From Planctomycetaceae bacterium (lineage in GTDB: Bacteria > Planctomycetota > Planctomycetia > Gemmatales > Gemmataceae), in assembly GCA_013823135.1 (NCBI GenBank), contig PNLP01000071.1, positions 1 through 33,165 on the forward strand: DNA of 33,165 bases, in the 5' to 3' direction. Of the stretch, positions 24,012 through 32,280 are shown piece after piece (positions within the stretch are counted from its first letter, which is position 1; each line of letters begins with the position of its first letter). The notes beneath the pieces were generated by a model. The model was given only the letters and a program-made list of their open reading frames with translations. It ran no database searches and was not told the DNA's origin. The position numbers and the translations under genes were made by a program.

Positions 24012-24100
24012 CGTGACCCGGTCTGGCATTGGCTGATTCCCGGAAATCACTTGGATGTAACCGGTCAGGCTCGCGTGGGAGTTTTAGGGGAAGGTGGTTT

Positions 24101-24282
24101 CCCCTCACCCGCTCGCAAAGCCTCGCGACCTCTCCCCGCAAAGCCGGGGCGAGGTGGGGCTTGTTCCTCTTCTCGACAGTTCCAACTGCCATTTGCCTTC
24201 AGAGAAAACCTATCACACCTACCTCGCCCCGGCTTTGGGCTTTGCGGGGAGAGGTCGCGAGGCTTTGCGAGCGGGTGAGGGG
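24101..24282. repeat. Long inverted repeat, 182 bp
   Basis: The left arm 24101-24155 (starting CCCCTCACCCGCTCGCAAAG) is the reverse complement of the right arm 24221-24282, except for a 7-bp insertion (a CTTTGGG duplication) in the right arm. The 65-bp spacer is less GC-rich. It lies between two minus-strand genes and is not coding. The size and layout suggest a MITE-like or REP-doublet element, different in sequence from families A and B/C. Confidence 0.88.
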
Positions 24283-24334
24283 TCTTCTGCTTTCGCTTAC
24301 CAATCACAGCAGAGCCCCACCGGATACATCCAAA

Positions 24335-25474
24335 TCACTTCTTCTTGCAGTAGCTCAGCGCCATCAAGGCGTAGCCGGTGACGAGGTTTGGTTCGCCTTC
24401 CATCCAGCGGTCGGTTTCGTTGATGAAGCTGCCGTCGGGCTTCTGACGCTTCGCCAGCGCCGCGAGGAGGTCCGCTCGCCAGTCGTGCTTCACGCCCTTG
24501 GCATCGACGAAGGTGTCCTCACCCAGGGCGTCCATGCACTTCGCGAACGTGTGGTAGTAGTAGTACAGGCCGCGCTGGCTGTTCACTTCGGGCATCCCTG
24601 GGTTGGCATCGAGCGTGTAGTTCTTCCCGATCCACTCCAGCGCCTTCTTCATGCGTGGATCGTCCTTGCCGACGCCGCAGTACACCATGCTCTTGATCCC
24701 CGCGTAGGTCATGCTGCCGTAGCCGCCCATGTCGGTCTTGGTGCCGTCGCCGTCGGTGCGTCGGTTCTCGCCGCCGTTGGCCCCGGTGTACATGAAGCTG
24801 CCGTCGTTGTTCTTTTCGGCCCACGGAGCGGTGTTGAATTCGCTCTTGAGGTTCTGGCAGCGGCCGACGAACACGAGCGCCTTCTTGAACGCCGGGTCGT
24901 CCTTGCTCACGCCTGCGTCCTTGAGTGCTTCGAGGAAGAACGCGGTGTTCGAAAGGTCGGGGCGGGACTTGTCGCCAGCGTAGCCTGCGCCGCCGTAGTA
25001 GTCGCTGTCTTCCTTCTTCCCGCGAGCATCGTCCCACTGATATTCCTTGAGGTACTTCACGGCGTTGCCGATGACTGCCTTGTATTTGTCTTCCTTCCCG
25101 GCCGCGTTGAGCGCCATGATGTTGATGCTGGTGGTGTAGTTGATGAGCGTTGCCTTGGCGTCGTCGCCAGCGATGTGCCCGGACTTCGCGTTCACGAGCG
25201 ATTCGATAAACTTCACGCCCTTCGCCACGGGGGCGTCTTCTGCCTTGGTGCCGGTGCGAATCAACCCGGTGACGACGATTCCGGTCGTCCCGCGATTCTG
25301 CGGATCCTTCCCCCAGCTACCGTCCGCGTTCTGTGTCTTCTTGAGGAAGTCTGTGGCTTTCTCGGCGATGGCCTTGTACTTGTCCGCACTGGGTTGCTCG
25401 GCGATGGATGCGGCGGGCAGCAGGGCGAACACCGCACCAAACGCGGCCAGTGGAATCAGCAAACGCTTCTTCAT
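24335..25474 (-). CDS. Secreted prenyltransferase/squalene-oxidase-repeat (terpene cyclase fold) protein
   Basis: A 379-residue exported protein; ATG 25474 has GAGG 8 nt upstream and opens a signal peptide (MKKRLLIPLAAFGAVFALLP). The mature part is an alpha/alpha toroid of the squalene-cyclase/prenyltransferase class, with QW-like repeats (ATDFLKKTQNADGSWG, and KRQKPDGSFINETDRW near the end) and helices such as VTGLIRTGTKAEDAPVAKGV. The DxDD acid of true cyclases is not seen, and secretion also argues against isoprenoid cyclisation. Planctomycetes have many such secreted proteins of unknown function. Residues about 150-215 hold a Gly/Tyr-rich loop (SDYYGGAGYAGDKSRPDL) and residues about 210-250 an Asn/Gly-rich loop. 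Confidence 0.85.
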   Translation of the reverse strand: MKKRLLIPLAAFGAVFALLPAASIAEQPSADKYKAIAEKATDFLKKTQNADGSWGKDPQNRGTTGIVVTGLIRTGTKAEDAPVAKGVKFIESLVNAKSGHIAGDDAKATLINYTTSINIMALNAAGKEDKYKAVIGNAVKYLKEYQWDDARGKKEDSDYYGGAGYAGDKSRPDLSNTAFFLEALKDAGVSKDDPAFKKALVFVGRCQNLKSEFNTAPWAEKNNDGSFMYTGANGGENRRTDGDGTKTDMGGYGSMTYAGIKSMVYCGVGKDDPRMKKALEWIGKNYTLDANPGMPEVNSQRGLYYYYHTFAKCMDALGEDTFVDAKGVKHDWRADLLAALAKRQKPDGSFINETDRWMEGEPNLVTGYALMALSYCKKK

Positions 25475-25661
25475 GGGCCAATCCTCGTGATGTGATTCTG
25501 ACACTCCCATCGTACACGGCAAATTCGGAGCCGATCGTGAAAAGCCTGCGTGCGAGACCGCTGGGGCGTTCTGCTGACAATTTCGCGACCACCGCTGCTC
25601 ACGCCGTGACCGCGCACCCTGGGTTGACGTGGCGAACTGCCTCGTGCGATAAGTTGGCACT

Positions 25662-25721
25662 CGTTTAGCCGCGACCCGAAGGGGAGCGCTCGAGCGCTCC
25701 CCTTCGGGTCGCGGCTAAACG
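25662..25721. repeat. Perfect 60-bp palindrome, family B
   Basis: Two 30-bp arms meet with no loop (CGTTTAGCCGCGACCCGAAG ... then the reverse complement), centred on GCTCGAGC. It lies between two divergent genes, 19 bp before the start of the GT39 gene. The outer TTTAGC also begins the palindrome at 27313, so the two may belong to one family. Confidence 0.9.
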
Positions 25722-25740
25722 GGATTCGGAGATTGATCGA

Positions 25741-27309
25741 ATGGAATCGCGTTCATTCCCCGGTTGGCTGTCGTTCCTGTTCACCCGCGTGTTGTTCTCG
25801 GGTGAGCCGAACGCCGATACACGCGTTCGCCCGTGGGCGTTCGCGATCGTGCTGCTGCTGCCGGCCGCCATTCTGTACCCCACACTCGGGTTCCACCTGC
25901 TCGAACCCGACGAAGGGCGCTACGCCCAGATTCCCAAAGAGATGCTCACGAACAACTCGTGGGTGGTGCCGACGCTCCAAGGCGAACCCTACCTCGACAA
26001 GCCGCCGCTCATGTACTGGCTCGTCGCGCTGTCGTACAAGGCGTTCGGCATCACGCCGGAAGCCGCGCGACTGGTGCCGGCCATCTGTGTTCACCTGACG
26101 ATTCTCGCCGTGTACCTGATTGGCCGAAGGAGCCTCGGGGAACGCGGAGCGTTCTGGGCGGCGCTGCTGCTCAGTGTCGCGCCGGGATTCGTCTGCGTCG
26201 CGCGACTGCTGTTACTGGATGGACTGCTGACGCTCTGCGTCACGGTGTCGGTGCTGTGCGGCTTCGAGGCCGTGCGAACTGGAACGCTGAAACTGAGTTG
26301 GTGGGTTGCGGCCGCGTTCGCGTCGGGCCTCGGGTTTCTTACGAAGGGACCGATCGCCGAGATGCTGCTGTTCGTGCCGTTGTGGACCTACGCGTTCCTG
26401 GCTGCTCGCGGTGCCGTCGCGCGGCTACACCATTACGTGCTGTTCTTCGGCATCGTCGTCGCGGTGAACACGCCGTGGTACATCGCGATGTATCGGGAAC
26501 AACCGCAGTTCCTCGGGCACTTCTTCTGGCAACACAACGTCATGCGGTTCCTGCAACCGTTCGATCACCTGCAACCGATCTGGTACTACGTTCCGATTCT
26601 CGTGGGCGGCCTGCTGCCGGGAACGATCCTGGTCATCGCGTATCTGCGTGACCTGATGCGAGGCGAACAGTCGGCATACCTCCGGCCGTCAACCGCTGCG
26701 GGGTTCTGGCTGCTCGCGGGGTTGTGGTGTGCGTTCTTCTTCAGTTGCTCGGGGAGCAAGCTGCCGACGTACATCCTGCCGGCGTATCCGTTCCTGTGCC
26801 TCGCACTGGGCGAATTCATCAGCCGCACGCGATGGAACACGAGCGTGACAACTCCCGCGATGGTCGGCGTGATGGCGGCGCTCGTGCTGTTGGTTCACCA
26901 CGTCGGGATGCCGTGGTACGCGAAGGAACGCTCGCCGTTCGGCCGCCCGGAACTCGTTGAGCGGTTTGTGGCCGATCACGACACGTCAGTCGTGTGCTTC
27001 CCGCGAAACTGCGACTCGCTGGCGTTCTACTCAGATCGATCGGACTTGCGGAACGTGCGGACGAAGGATGTGAACCAGATGTTCGTGGACTGCCACCATC
27101 GCGAGAAGACGGTGATCCTGTTCACGCACCGCGAGTCGCTCGCGGGGTTCAAGCAGGTGTTGCCATCAAGCCTGGGGATTCAGGAAGAAGTGAGCCTGCG
27201 ACGGAAGTACGGTCGGGGTGTGCTCGACACGATGTTCGGCTCAACCCCGTGGGGTCTATGCGACGTGGTGGTAGTGACCCCGAAACACCAGGTTCCGCCA
27301 GGCGAATAA
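25741..27309 (+). CDS. GT39/ArnT-like membrane glycosyltransferase
   Basis: A 522-residue integral membrane enzyme of the PMT/ArnT group (GT-C fold), which transfers a sugar from a polyprenyl-phosphate donor to a lipid or protein on the outer face of the membrane. The N-terminal loop after the first helix holds the conserved acidic motif EPDEGRYAQIPKEML (about 52-66), followed by GEPYLDKPPLMYWLVALSYK. About ten hydrophobic helices follow to residue 390, and a soluble C-terminal domain of about 120 residues ends the protein. The acceptor is unknown. It faces the ADP-heptose epimerase gene tail to tail, and both fit envelope glycan synthesis. A palindrome just upstream of the start could affect its expression. 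Confidence 0.9.
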   Translation: MESRSFPGWLSFLFTRVLFSGEPNADTRVRPWAFAIVLLLPAAILYPTLGFHLLEPDEGRYAQIPKEMLTNNSWVVPTLQGEPYLDKPPLMYWLVALSYKAFGITPEAARLVPAICVHLTILAVYLIGRRSLGERGAFWAALLLSVAPGFVCVARLLLLDGLLTLCVTVSVLCGFEAVRTGTLKLSWWVAAAFASGLGFLTKGPIAEMLLFVPLWTYAFLAARGAVARLHHYVLFFGIVVAVNTPWYIAMYREQPQFLGHFFWQHNVMRFLQPFDHLQPIWYYVPILVGGLLPGTILVIAYLRDLMRGEQSAYLRPSTAAGFWLLAGLWCAFFFSCSGSKLPTYILPAYPFLCLALGEFISRTRWNTSVTTPAMVGVMAALVLLVHHVGMPWYAKERSPFGRPELVERFVADHDTSVVCFPRNCDSLAFYSDRSDLRNVRTKDVNQMFVDCHHREKTVILFTHRESLAGFKQVLPSSLGIQEEVSLRRKYGRGVLDTMFGSTPWGLCDVVVVTPKHQVPPGE

Positions 27310-27312
27310 TTC

Positions 27313-27372
27313 TTTAGCGGCCGCCCCGGCGGGGCGGCTCAGCGTTACCGCCCCGCCGGGGCGGCCGCTAAA
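27313..27372. repeat. Palindrome between convergent genes
   Basis: Perfect 25-bp arms (TTTAGCGGCCGCCCCGGCGG ...) with a 10-nt loop CTCAGCGTTA. It fills the gap between GT39 and hldD and supplies the TAG stop codon of hldD (27368-27370). It can act as a terminator on both strands. Confidence 0.9.
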
Positions 27373-28339
27373 CACTTCCTGTGTTCATTTCGAGCCAGCG
27401 GACGGTTTCGAGAACGCCCACTTCCAGTAGTGTGGGCGTGCGATCGAAGCCCGCGTGCCGAATCTTCGTCATCGTCGCCTTGGTGTAGTTCTGGTACTTC
27501 CCCGCGAGGTCCTTGGGCATCTCGATGAAGCGGATGTTCGGCTCGCGACCCAGCGCCGCGAACACGGCCTTTGCCAGGTCGAGGAACGTGCGAGGCGTGC
27601 CGGTCCCCGAGTTGTACAGGCCGTTCGCGGTCGCATGCTTCCAGAGCCACATCAGGTGATCGACATTGTCGCCGACGAACACGAAGTCGCGGAGTTGCCC
27701 GCCATCTTCGTAGGCCGGGTCGGTCGATCGAAACAACGCCATGCCGCCGGTCGCCTTCACCTGTCGCCACGTCTGATACACGACACTCGCCATCCGCCCC
27801 TTGTGCGATTCACGCGGGCCGTACACGTTGAAGAACTTCAGCCCCGCCCACCGCAGCGGACACCGCCGCCCGGCCGCGACTTCCGCGAGCGCCCAGATGT
27901 CAAAATCGTTCTTGCTCTTGCCGTAGAGGTTCAACGGCGTCAATTCCGACGGTGGCGTGCGGTCATCGAACCCGTGGAAGCCGTCGCCATACGTCGCAGC
28001 ACTGGAAGCGTAGAGGAACGGGCAACCGTGGTCCTCGCACCAGTTCCACAGCGTTCGCGTGTAGCCGACGTTGTTCCGCTCCAGATAGGCCCAGTCCGAT
28101 TCGGTCGTGGAACTGCACGCACCCAGGTGGAACACCGCCTCGACACCGCGAACCTCGGAACGGAGTGCGGTGAGGAAGCGTTCGTGATCCAGGAACCGAA
28201 AGCTGGATAACCCCACGAGATTCGCGGCCTTGGCGGGCGTGAGCGGGTGATCGACCAGCAACAACTCGTGGCCCTCGGCCGCGAGGCGATGTGCGAGATT
28301 TGACCCGATGAACCCGGCAGCGCCCGTAACGACGATCAT
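27368..28339 (-). CDS. hldD: ADP-L-glycero-D-manno-heptose 6-epimerase
   Basis: A 323-residue short-chain dehydrogenase-type epimerase that makes ADP-L-glycero-beta-D-manno-heptose for lipopolysaccharide inner core. Marks are the NADP loop TGAAGFIG (5-12), HLGACSSTTESDW (71-83), the YASSAATYGDG block (110-120), and catalytic Tyr139 and Lys143 in YGKSK. The family-specific LKFFNVYGPRESHKGRMASV follows. Length is typical. Its presence suggests this organism makes heptose-containing surface glycans. The stop codon lies in a palindrome. A short relic of an MTEAEWL gene precedes its start by 15 bp. Confidence 0.93.
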   Translation of the reverse strand: MIVVTGAAGFIGSNLAHRLAAEGHELLLVDHPLTPAKAANLVGLSSFRFLDHERFLTALRSEVRGVEAVFHLGACSSTTESDWAYLERNNVGYTRTLWNWCEDHGCPFLYASSAATYGDGFHGFDDRTPPSELTPLNLYGKSKNDFDIWALAEVAAGRRCPLRWAGLKFFNVYGPRESHKGRMASVVYQTWRQVKATGGMALFRSTDPAYEDGGQLRDFVFVGDNVDHLMWLWKHATANGLYNSGTGTPRTFLDLAKAVFAALGREPNIRFIEMPKDLAGKYQNYTKATMTKIRHAGFDRTPTLLEVGVLETVRWLEMNTGSV

Positions 28340-28354
28340 GCAAAGAACCTCAGT

Positions 28355-28387
28355 TCAGTTGAGACGGAGCCATTCCGCTTCGGTCAT
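28355..28387 (-). pseudogene. 5' relic of an MTEAEWL-family gene
   Basis: The sequence encodes MTEAEWLRLN followed by TGA. The start region closely matches the intact family member at 29789 (MTEAEWLACRD), including the preceding GTGATGCC versus GTGACGCC. Only the first seven codons agree. It is either the left-over start of a deleted paralog or a captured ribosome-binding region. Confidence 0.6.
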
Positions 28388-28413
28388 GGCATCACTCCCG
28401 TGAGTTCACCTGT

Positions 28414-29022
28414 TTATGGCAACAGGTCTGTAACGCGAATGGTCGCGTTCGGTGCTGCAAGCGGGCTGACGCTCTCGGTTGGCCCAAGGATCAGGTGTTT
28501 ACGGTAGGCGGTGGCTCTGAGTCCGGTAGAGAGCGGTTGCGGGTCGCGGAAGACGTGGAGTTGCCGGCCGTTCAGGCCCAACACCCAGTAATCGGCGATG
28601 CCAGCCGTGGCGTAACGCTCAGCCTTATCGGTCAGGTCGGATCGCAACGTCGTGTCCGATACCTCCACGATGAGGGCGGCCGTGGTTGGGTGTGCTCCAT
28701 GAAAACCGGGAGTGCCCGCCATCACAGAGAGATCGGGCATCGGGTTGTTGAACTGATCGACGTGCAACGGCGTTTGGATGCGGAATCGCCAGCCCGAGCC
28801 GAACGCGCTACGAACAACCTCCGTCAGCACCTCCTGGGCGTCGGCGTGGGGCGGGTCCATCGGTCCTTGCTCCAGAATCACTCCGTCGAGTAGAAACGCA
28901 CGCCGCCCTTCGAAGCAACCGAGTTCCCCCAGGTGATCGAACTCCGTGACGGTCCACTTTCGCGGCTGCGGCACGTTCGGCGACGGCTGCCACGGCGGGG
29001 GTGAAATGGCGAGCGTGGGCAT
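28414..29022 (-). CDS. Uma2-family (DUF820) PD-(D/E)XK nuclease-fold protein
   Basis: A 202-residue soluble protein of the Uma2 family. Its core is WTVTEFDHLGELGCFEGRRA, then FLLDGVILEQGPMDPPHADA, the active-site Asp in NPMPDLSVMAG (about 117), IVEVSDTTLRSDLTDKAERY (Glu and Lys of the ExK arrangement), and GIADYWVLGLNGRQLHVFRD. Members are numerous in planctomycetes and cyanobacteria. A nuclease fold is clear, but activity and target are mostly unproven. The N-terminus has a Pro-rich tail (ISPPPWQPSPNVPQPRK). It follows the MTEAEWL gene on the same strand by 29 bp. Confidence 0.88.
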   Translation of the reverse strand: MPTLAISPPPWQPSPNVPQPRKWTVTEFDHLGELGCFEGRRAFLLDGVILEQGPMDPPHADAQEVLTEVVRSAFGSGWRFRIQTPLHVDQFNNPMPDLSVMAGTPGFHGAHPTTAALIVEVSDTTLRSDLTDKAERYATAGIADYWVLGLNGRQLHVFRDPQPLSTGLRATAYRKHLILGPTESVSPLAAPNATIRVTDLLP

Positions 29023-29051
29023 GATGCGTCCTCCTCACCTGAAGCGTACCG

Positions 29052-29789
29052 TCATTCCTTTCCGAGTACCAGATCGACGACCCAGCACCCGCGAACGTGT
29101 ACCTGCTTCTCGTCGCGGCAATGCGTGAGGATGTCGGCGTGTTCGCAACCCGCATCCTGGAGCGCATCCGCGAGAATCGGCATCGCGCTGAAGTCACGCG
29201 AATCGTACATCCCTTGTGCGAGCGAGACAGCCGTTGACGTGCGCCAACACGGATCGAAGCTGACGGGGCGAAATGGATTGCCGAAGATGTCTCGAAGCGG
29301 TGGTAACCCATAATGTTTGTAGTCCTCCTGAATGAACACAGGTAACAGAAGGACTCGAACCAGAGGTTGTGAGTATTCGACGAACGCCCCAGTTGGCGTA
29401 ATGATCTCAACAACGATGCCATAACATTCGGCCCGAATCTCGTTGAACAACTGCAGGACTTCAATCAACCCAACAATACTGTCAGGTCGCACCATGCTTC
29501 CGACCATGAGAAGTGGTGGCTTATCTGGCTTCGTGCGACCGTAAAATGTACCTAACATCGGACTTGAGATCACTGTCAGTCGCCCGGAGCAAACGTCCAA
29601 ACTCCCGGCATCCGCACAGCGTTCGATCGCTTCGAGCAAGTCGTGTGGTGGCCTGTCGCCGAACAACGACATCAAACCGGGGGCGGTCGCGCACCCGAAC
29701 AATCGCAACTTCCTGTCGCTCGCCTTTCCGTGAAGTAATTCCAACATCGGCGTCGGGTCGCGGCACGCCAGCCACTCGGCTTCGGTCAT
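29052..29789 (-). CDS. MTEAEWL-family hypothetical protein
   Basis: A 245-residue protein. ATG 29789 lies 4 nt after the stop of the THUMP methyltransferase gene, so the two are co-transcribed. The N-terminus MTEAEWLACRDPTPMLELLH and ASDRKLRLFGCA, and the C-terminus LRDIFGNPFRPVSFDP, ADALQDAGCEHADILTHCRD and VRGCWVVDLVLGKE, are hallmarks of a large paralog family I recognise from Gemmataceae. Its function is unknown to me. The middle (about 85-150, including SIVGLIEVLQLFNEIRAECY) looks less conserved. It has no signal peptide. The family expands in these genomes, and a relic of another copy sits at 28355-28387. Confidence 0.8.
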   Translation of the reverse strand: MTEAEWLACRDPTPMLELLHGKASDRKLRLFGCATAPGLMSLFGDRPPHDLLEAIERCADAGSLDVCSGRLTVISSPMLGTFYGRTKPDKPPLLMVGSMVRPDSIVGLIEVLQLFNEIRAECYGIVVEIITPTGAFVEYSQPLVRVLLLPVFIQEDYKHYGLPPLRDIFGNPFRPVSFDPCWRTSTAVSLAQGMYDSRDFSAMPILADALQDAGCEHADILTHCRDEKQVHVRGCWVVDLVLGKE

Positions 29790-29793
29790 GGCG

Positions 29794-30918
29794 TCACCCT
29801 GGCTTGTTCCACACGCTCATCACGCACAACTGACCGAGCAGTCGCACGCGCGACGATCGCGCCGGGATCCACCCCTTCGACAGCAGGATTCGCTTCAAGC
29901 CTTCCTGCTCCATCGCCAGCAATACCGCACGGCCACCCGGTCGCAGCACGCGGTCCCACTCCGCTCCGGTCGCCTCGTACAGCGGCATCACCTGTTCCAG
30001 CGACGAAAGTTGCTTGCCGAACGGCGGGTTCGAGATGATTCGGTCCACGGAGTTGGATTCCAACGGAAGCGCTTGTGCGTCCCAACGGGCGAGGTCGGCC
30101 TGGCCGAGTTTCTCGATGTTCTGCGAGGTCACGAACACCGCGTTCGGGTCGATGTCGCCACCGATGACACGGATGCGGCCGGCCTTGCTCCGTTCGTTGG
30201 CCACGGACAGCGATTCCGCCAGGATGGTGCCAGCACCGCACATCGGGTCGAGGATCGTCATGCCGGGCCCGATCCCCGCGTACCGCACCATCGCCGCCGC
30301 CACGGTGGGTCGCAACGACGCCGCGACGTGGTCGAGCTTGTACGTCCGGTGCCGCATCGTGCGATCCGAGAGGCGGATGCCGCACACGGCCGTTTTGCTG
30401 TAGATCGTGAGCCAGATTTCGAGCCAGGCGTTCTCGTTGCTGTACTGCCAGCCGTGCGGAATCTTCCCGGCGAGCCCCGCGATGAACGCCGCCCGCGCGT
30501 CAGCGCGGCGGAAGCCGTGTTCGCCCTGCATCTGGCAGACGATGTGGTACGTCGGCCGGCCCTTGGTCTTCGGGCGAATCTTGTGATGCAGCTTGAACAG
30601 GTGGTCCCAGTCCGGCTTGCGGGCGGTCCAGGTCTTGATCGTGTCGAGGTCTTCGGACGTGTACGTGAGCGAGTTGGACCCCCACGCGAGGAGGAACACG
30701 TCTTCCGTCGTGCGCATCTTCAGCACGTCGTCAGTGAGCTTGTCGACGCGGAAGACGACGAGGCCACGAGCGGTCTTCTTGACCTCGCCGCCGAGGTCGC
30801 GGGTGATCTCGTCGGCCGCGGTGGACTCGATCCCGCCGTGGGTCATGGCGTAGAGCGGCGGAAGCGGTTTATCATCGGTGGGCCGGCCGGAGCGTGACAT
30901 CGTGCGTCTCGTGTTCAT
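29794..30918 (-). CDS. THUMP-domain class I RNA methyltransferase (RlmL/Trm14-like)
   Basis: A 374-residue enzyme that probably methylates a guanosine in tRNA or rRNA using S-adenosylmethionine. Residues about 25-175 form a THUMP-type RNA-binding region (YAMTHGGIESTAADEITRDL ...). The catalytic domain has the SAM-binding motif ILDPMCGAGTILAES (about 223-237), GGDIDPNAV, and the base-binding motif IISNPPFGKQ that is typical of N2-guanosine methyltransferases. The start could be ATG 30918 or 30900; neither has a strong ribosome site. It heads the segment with the MTEAEWL gene (4 nt apart) and the Uma2 gene. Confidence 0.88.
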   Translation of the reverse strand: MNTRRTMSRSGRPTDDKPLPPLYAMTHGGIESTAADEITRDLGGEVKKTARGLVVFRVDKLTDDVLKMRTTEDVFLLAWGSNSLTYTSEDLDTIKTWTARKPDWDHLFKLHHKIRPKTKGRPTYHIVCQMQGEHGFRRADARAAFIAGLAGKIPHGWQYSNENAWLEIWLTIYSKTAVCGIRLSDRTMRHRTYKLDHVAASLRPTVAAAMVRYAGIGPGMTILDPMCGAGTILAESLSVANERSKAGRIRVIGGDIDPNAVFVTSQNIEKLGQADLARWDAQALPLESNSVDRIISNPPFGKQLSSLEQVMPLYEATGAEWDRVLRPGGRAVLLAMEQEGLKRILLSKGWIPARSSRVRLLGQLCVMSVWNKPG

Positions 30919-30990
30919 TCACAGGGCAATCGGGTTATCATACACACCGCGACCACAACGTTCCCGCGACGGGCAGGTTCGAATGGCATT

Positions 30991-31052
30991 GGTCCGAGCC
31001 CGAGCGCCAAGCGAGGTCAACGTTGACCTCGCTTGGCGCTCGGGCTCGGACC
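30991..31052. repeat. Perfect 62-bp palindrome, family A, copy 3
   Basis: 30-bp arms (GGTCCGAGCCCGAGCGCCAA ...) joined through AACGTT, so the whole 62 bp is self-complementary with no loop. It shares its outer 25 or so bp with copies at 12914 and 16043. It lies between two minus-strand genes, just after the zinc-ribbon gene ends and before the methyltransferase begins. Confidence 0.92.
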
Positions 31053-31073
31053 GGGAAACAATCGCCTTAACGC

Positions 31074-31727
31074 TCACTTCCCGAAGTGCGACCGGCCTTC
31101 CTCCGAACTCAGCATCAACAGAGCCCACAACCCAGCAACCGACCCGGGAACACAGCACAGATGTGGCACATTCACCGCTGCGGCCACACATCCGAGTTGT
31201 GCCAGTCGATAGTTCCACCGCGTCGCAATCGACACACCCCCCAGAAAAGCCACACCGCTCACCAGAGCGAACGCGGGAAGCACGCCTCGCATCACCTGCA
31301 CGACTTGCACTGCACGTTCGTCGTCGAGTCGGTCTCGGTCCGCCTCGGGATCGTCCTTACCGACCCCTGCCTGTCGCAGACCGTGCAATTGTTGCCGCAC
31401 AGCTTCTTGCATCACGGCAGGGTTGGTGAAGGCCTGATAGGCGGTGCGCGCATTCACCACCATTCCCGCGAACCCGCAGAACAGTAGCCCGAAGGCTGGC
31501 AACAGGAGCATGGCGTCCAGCGGTTTACGTGCCACAGGTTGCCGCGACTCGGGGCGTGAGATCACTTGAGGTTCCGTGAGTCCGCCTTTGCCATCGCGAA
31601 CAGGCGCACGAAACATCGCCTTGCACTCCGGGCACTGCACCGGCTGGCCGAGCCAGTCGAGCGGCACTCGGAGCATGTGCTTACACACCGGACACAAAAT
31701 CACTTCCGTCTCGGGTTCGGGCGGCAT
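31074..31727 (-). CDS. Zinc-ribbon membrane protein
   Basis: A 217-residue protein. The N-terminus has a four-Cys zinc ribbon (ILCPVCKHMLRVPLDWLGQP then VQCPECKAMF), a type common in planctomycetes at the start of membrane proteins. Hydrophobic segments lie at about 71-92 (LDAMLLLPAFGLLFCGFAGM), about 147-170 (LPAFALVSGVAFLGGVSIAT) and about 176-205 (CVAAAVNVPHLCCVPGSVAG). The region between is acidic and helical. Function is unknown; the ribbon would be cytoplasmic. It diverges from the PGPGW-like gene across a 97-bp gap. Confidence 0.78.
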   Translation of the reverse strand: MPPEPETEVILCPVCKHMLRVPLDWLGQPVQCPECKAMFRAPVRDGKGGLTEPQVISRPESRQPVARKPLDAMLLLPAFGLLFCGFAGMVVNARTAYQAFTNPAVMQEAVRQQLHGLRQAGVGKDDPEADRDRLDDERAVQVVQVMRGVLPAFALVSGVAFLGGVSIATRWNYRLAQLGCVAAAVNVPHLCCVPGSVAGLWALLMLSSEEGRSHFGK

Positions 31728-31824
31728 TTGCGTGAATCTCCGACGGACACGGGACCGGGATAGAATACAGCCATGCGGTGTGAATGTTGCCCCGCGACAC
31801 GAAAGTCAGGCGAGGTACACGCAC

Positions 31825-32280
31825 ATGTCTGAACTGCCTGAGTGGCTGCAATCCCTGCTACCACCTGGTTGGACCGGTTGGCATGTCGCGGTTGCCACAG
31901 TCGCCCTCGCTGTCACATCAGCGATCGTGAGTATCGTCGTGATTGGGTATGTGCTCTCGCAACTGCCGGCCGACTACTTCGTGAACCCTGCCGCACGCGG
32001 ACCGATCAAACGCCACCCCGTAGTGCGTGTGGTACTTGCCGTTGTGCGGAACTTCTTCGGGTGGTTGCTGATCGCTCTGGGTGGGGTCATGTCGCTCCCC
32101 GGAGTACCAGGGCAGGGAGTGCTCACCATTCTGATGGGCGTGATGCTTGTGGACTTCCCAGGCAAGAACCGTGCAGAACGCTGGTTACTGACCCGACGGG
32201 GAGTGCTGGCTGGTGTGAACAAGATTCGTGCACGACTCGGAAAGGCACCGCTGCTTTCGGAAGTCCCCGCCGAGAATTGA
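31825..32280 (+). CDS. PGPGW-like small membrane protein
   Basis: A 151-residue integral membrane protein. I start at ATG 31825 (GAGG 9 nt upstream; the open frame further 5' is the shadow of the opposite gene). It has a first helix at about 20-48 (VAVATVALAVTSAIVSIVVI) and a hydrophobic hairpin at about 72-115 carrying the signature LPGVPGQGVLTILMGVMLVD. The signature resembles the PGPGW family motif, a pair of helices with a Pro-Gly turn. A basic tail follows. The function of the family is not known. Confidence 0.8.
   Translation: MSELPEWLQSLLPPGWTGWHVAVATVALAVTSAIVSIVVIGYVLSQLPADYFVNPAARGPIKRHPVVRVVLAVVRNFFGWLLIALGGVMSLPGVPGQGVLTILMGVMLVDFPGKNRAERWLLTRRGVLAGVNKIRARLGKAPLLSEVPAEN

Noticed and set aside
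24029..25495. 488-residue open frame on the + strand
   Set aside because: It is the antisense shadow of the terpene-cyclase-fold gene, whose minus-strand product has a signal peptide, ribosome site and family repeats.
29788..30897. 369-residue + open frame
   Set aside because: Shadow of the THUMP methyltransferase gene, which carries clear catalytic motifs on the other strand.
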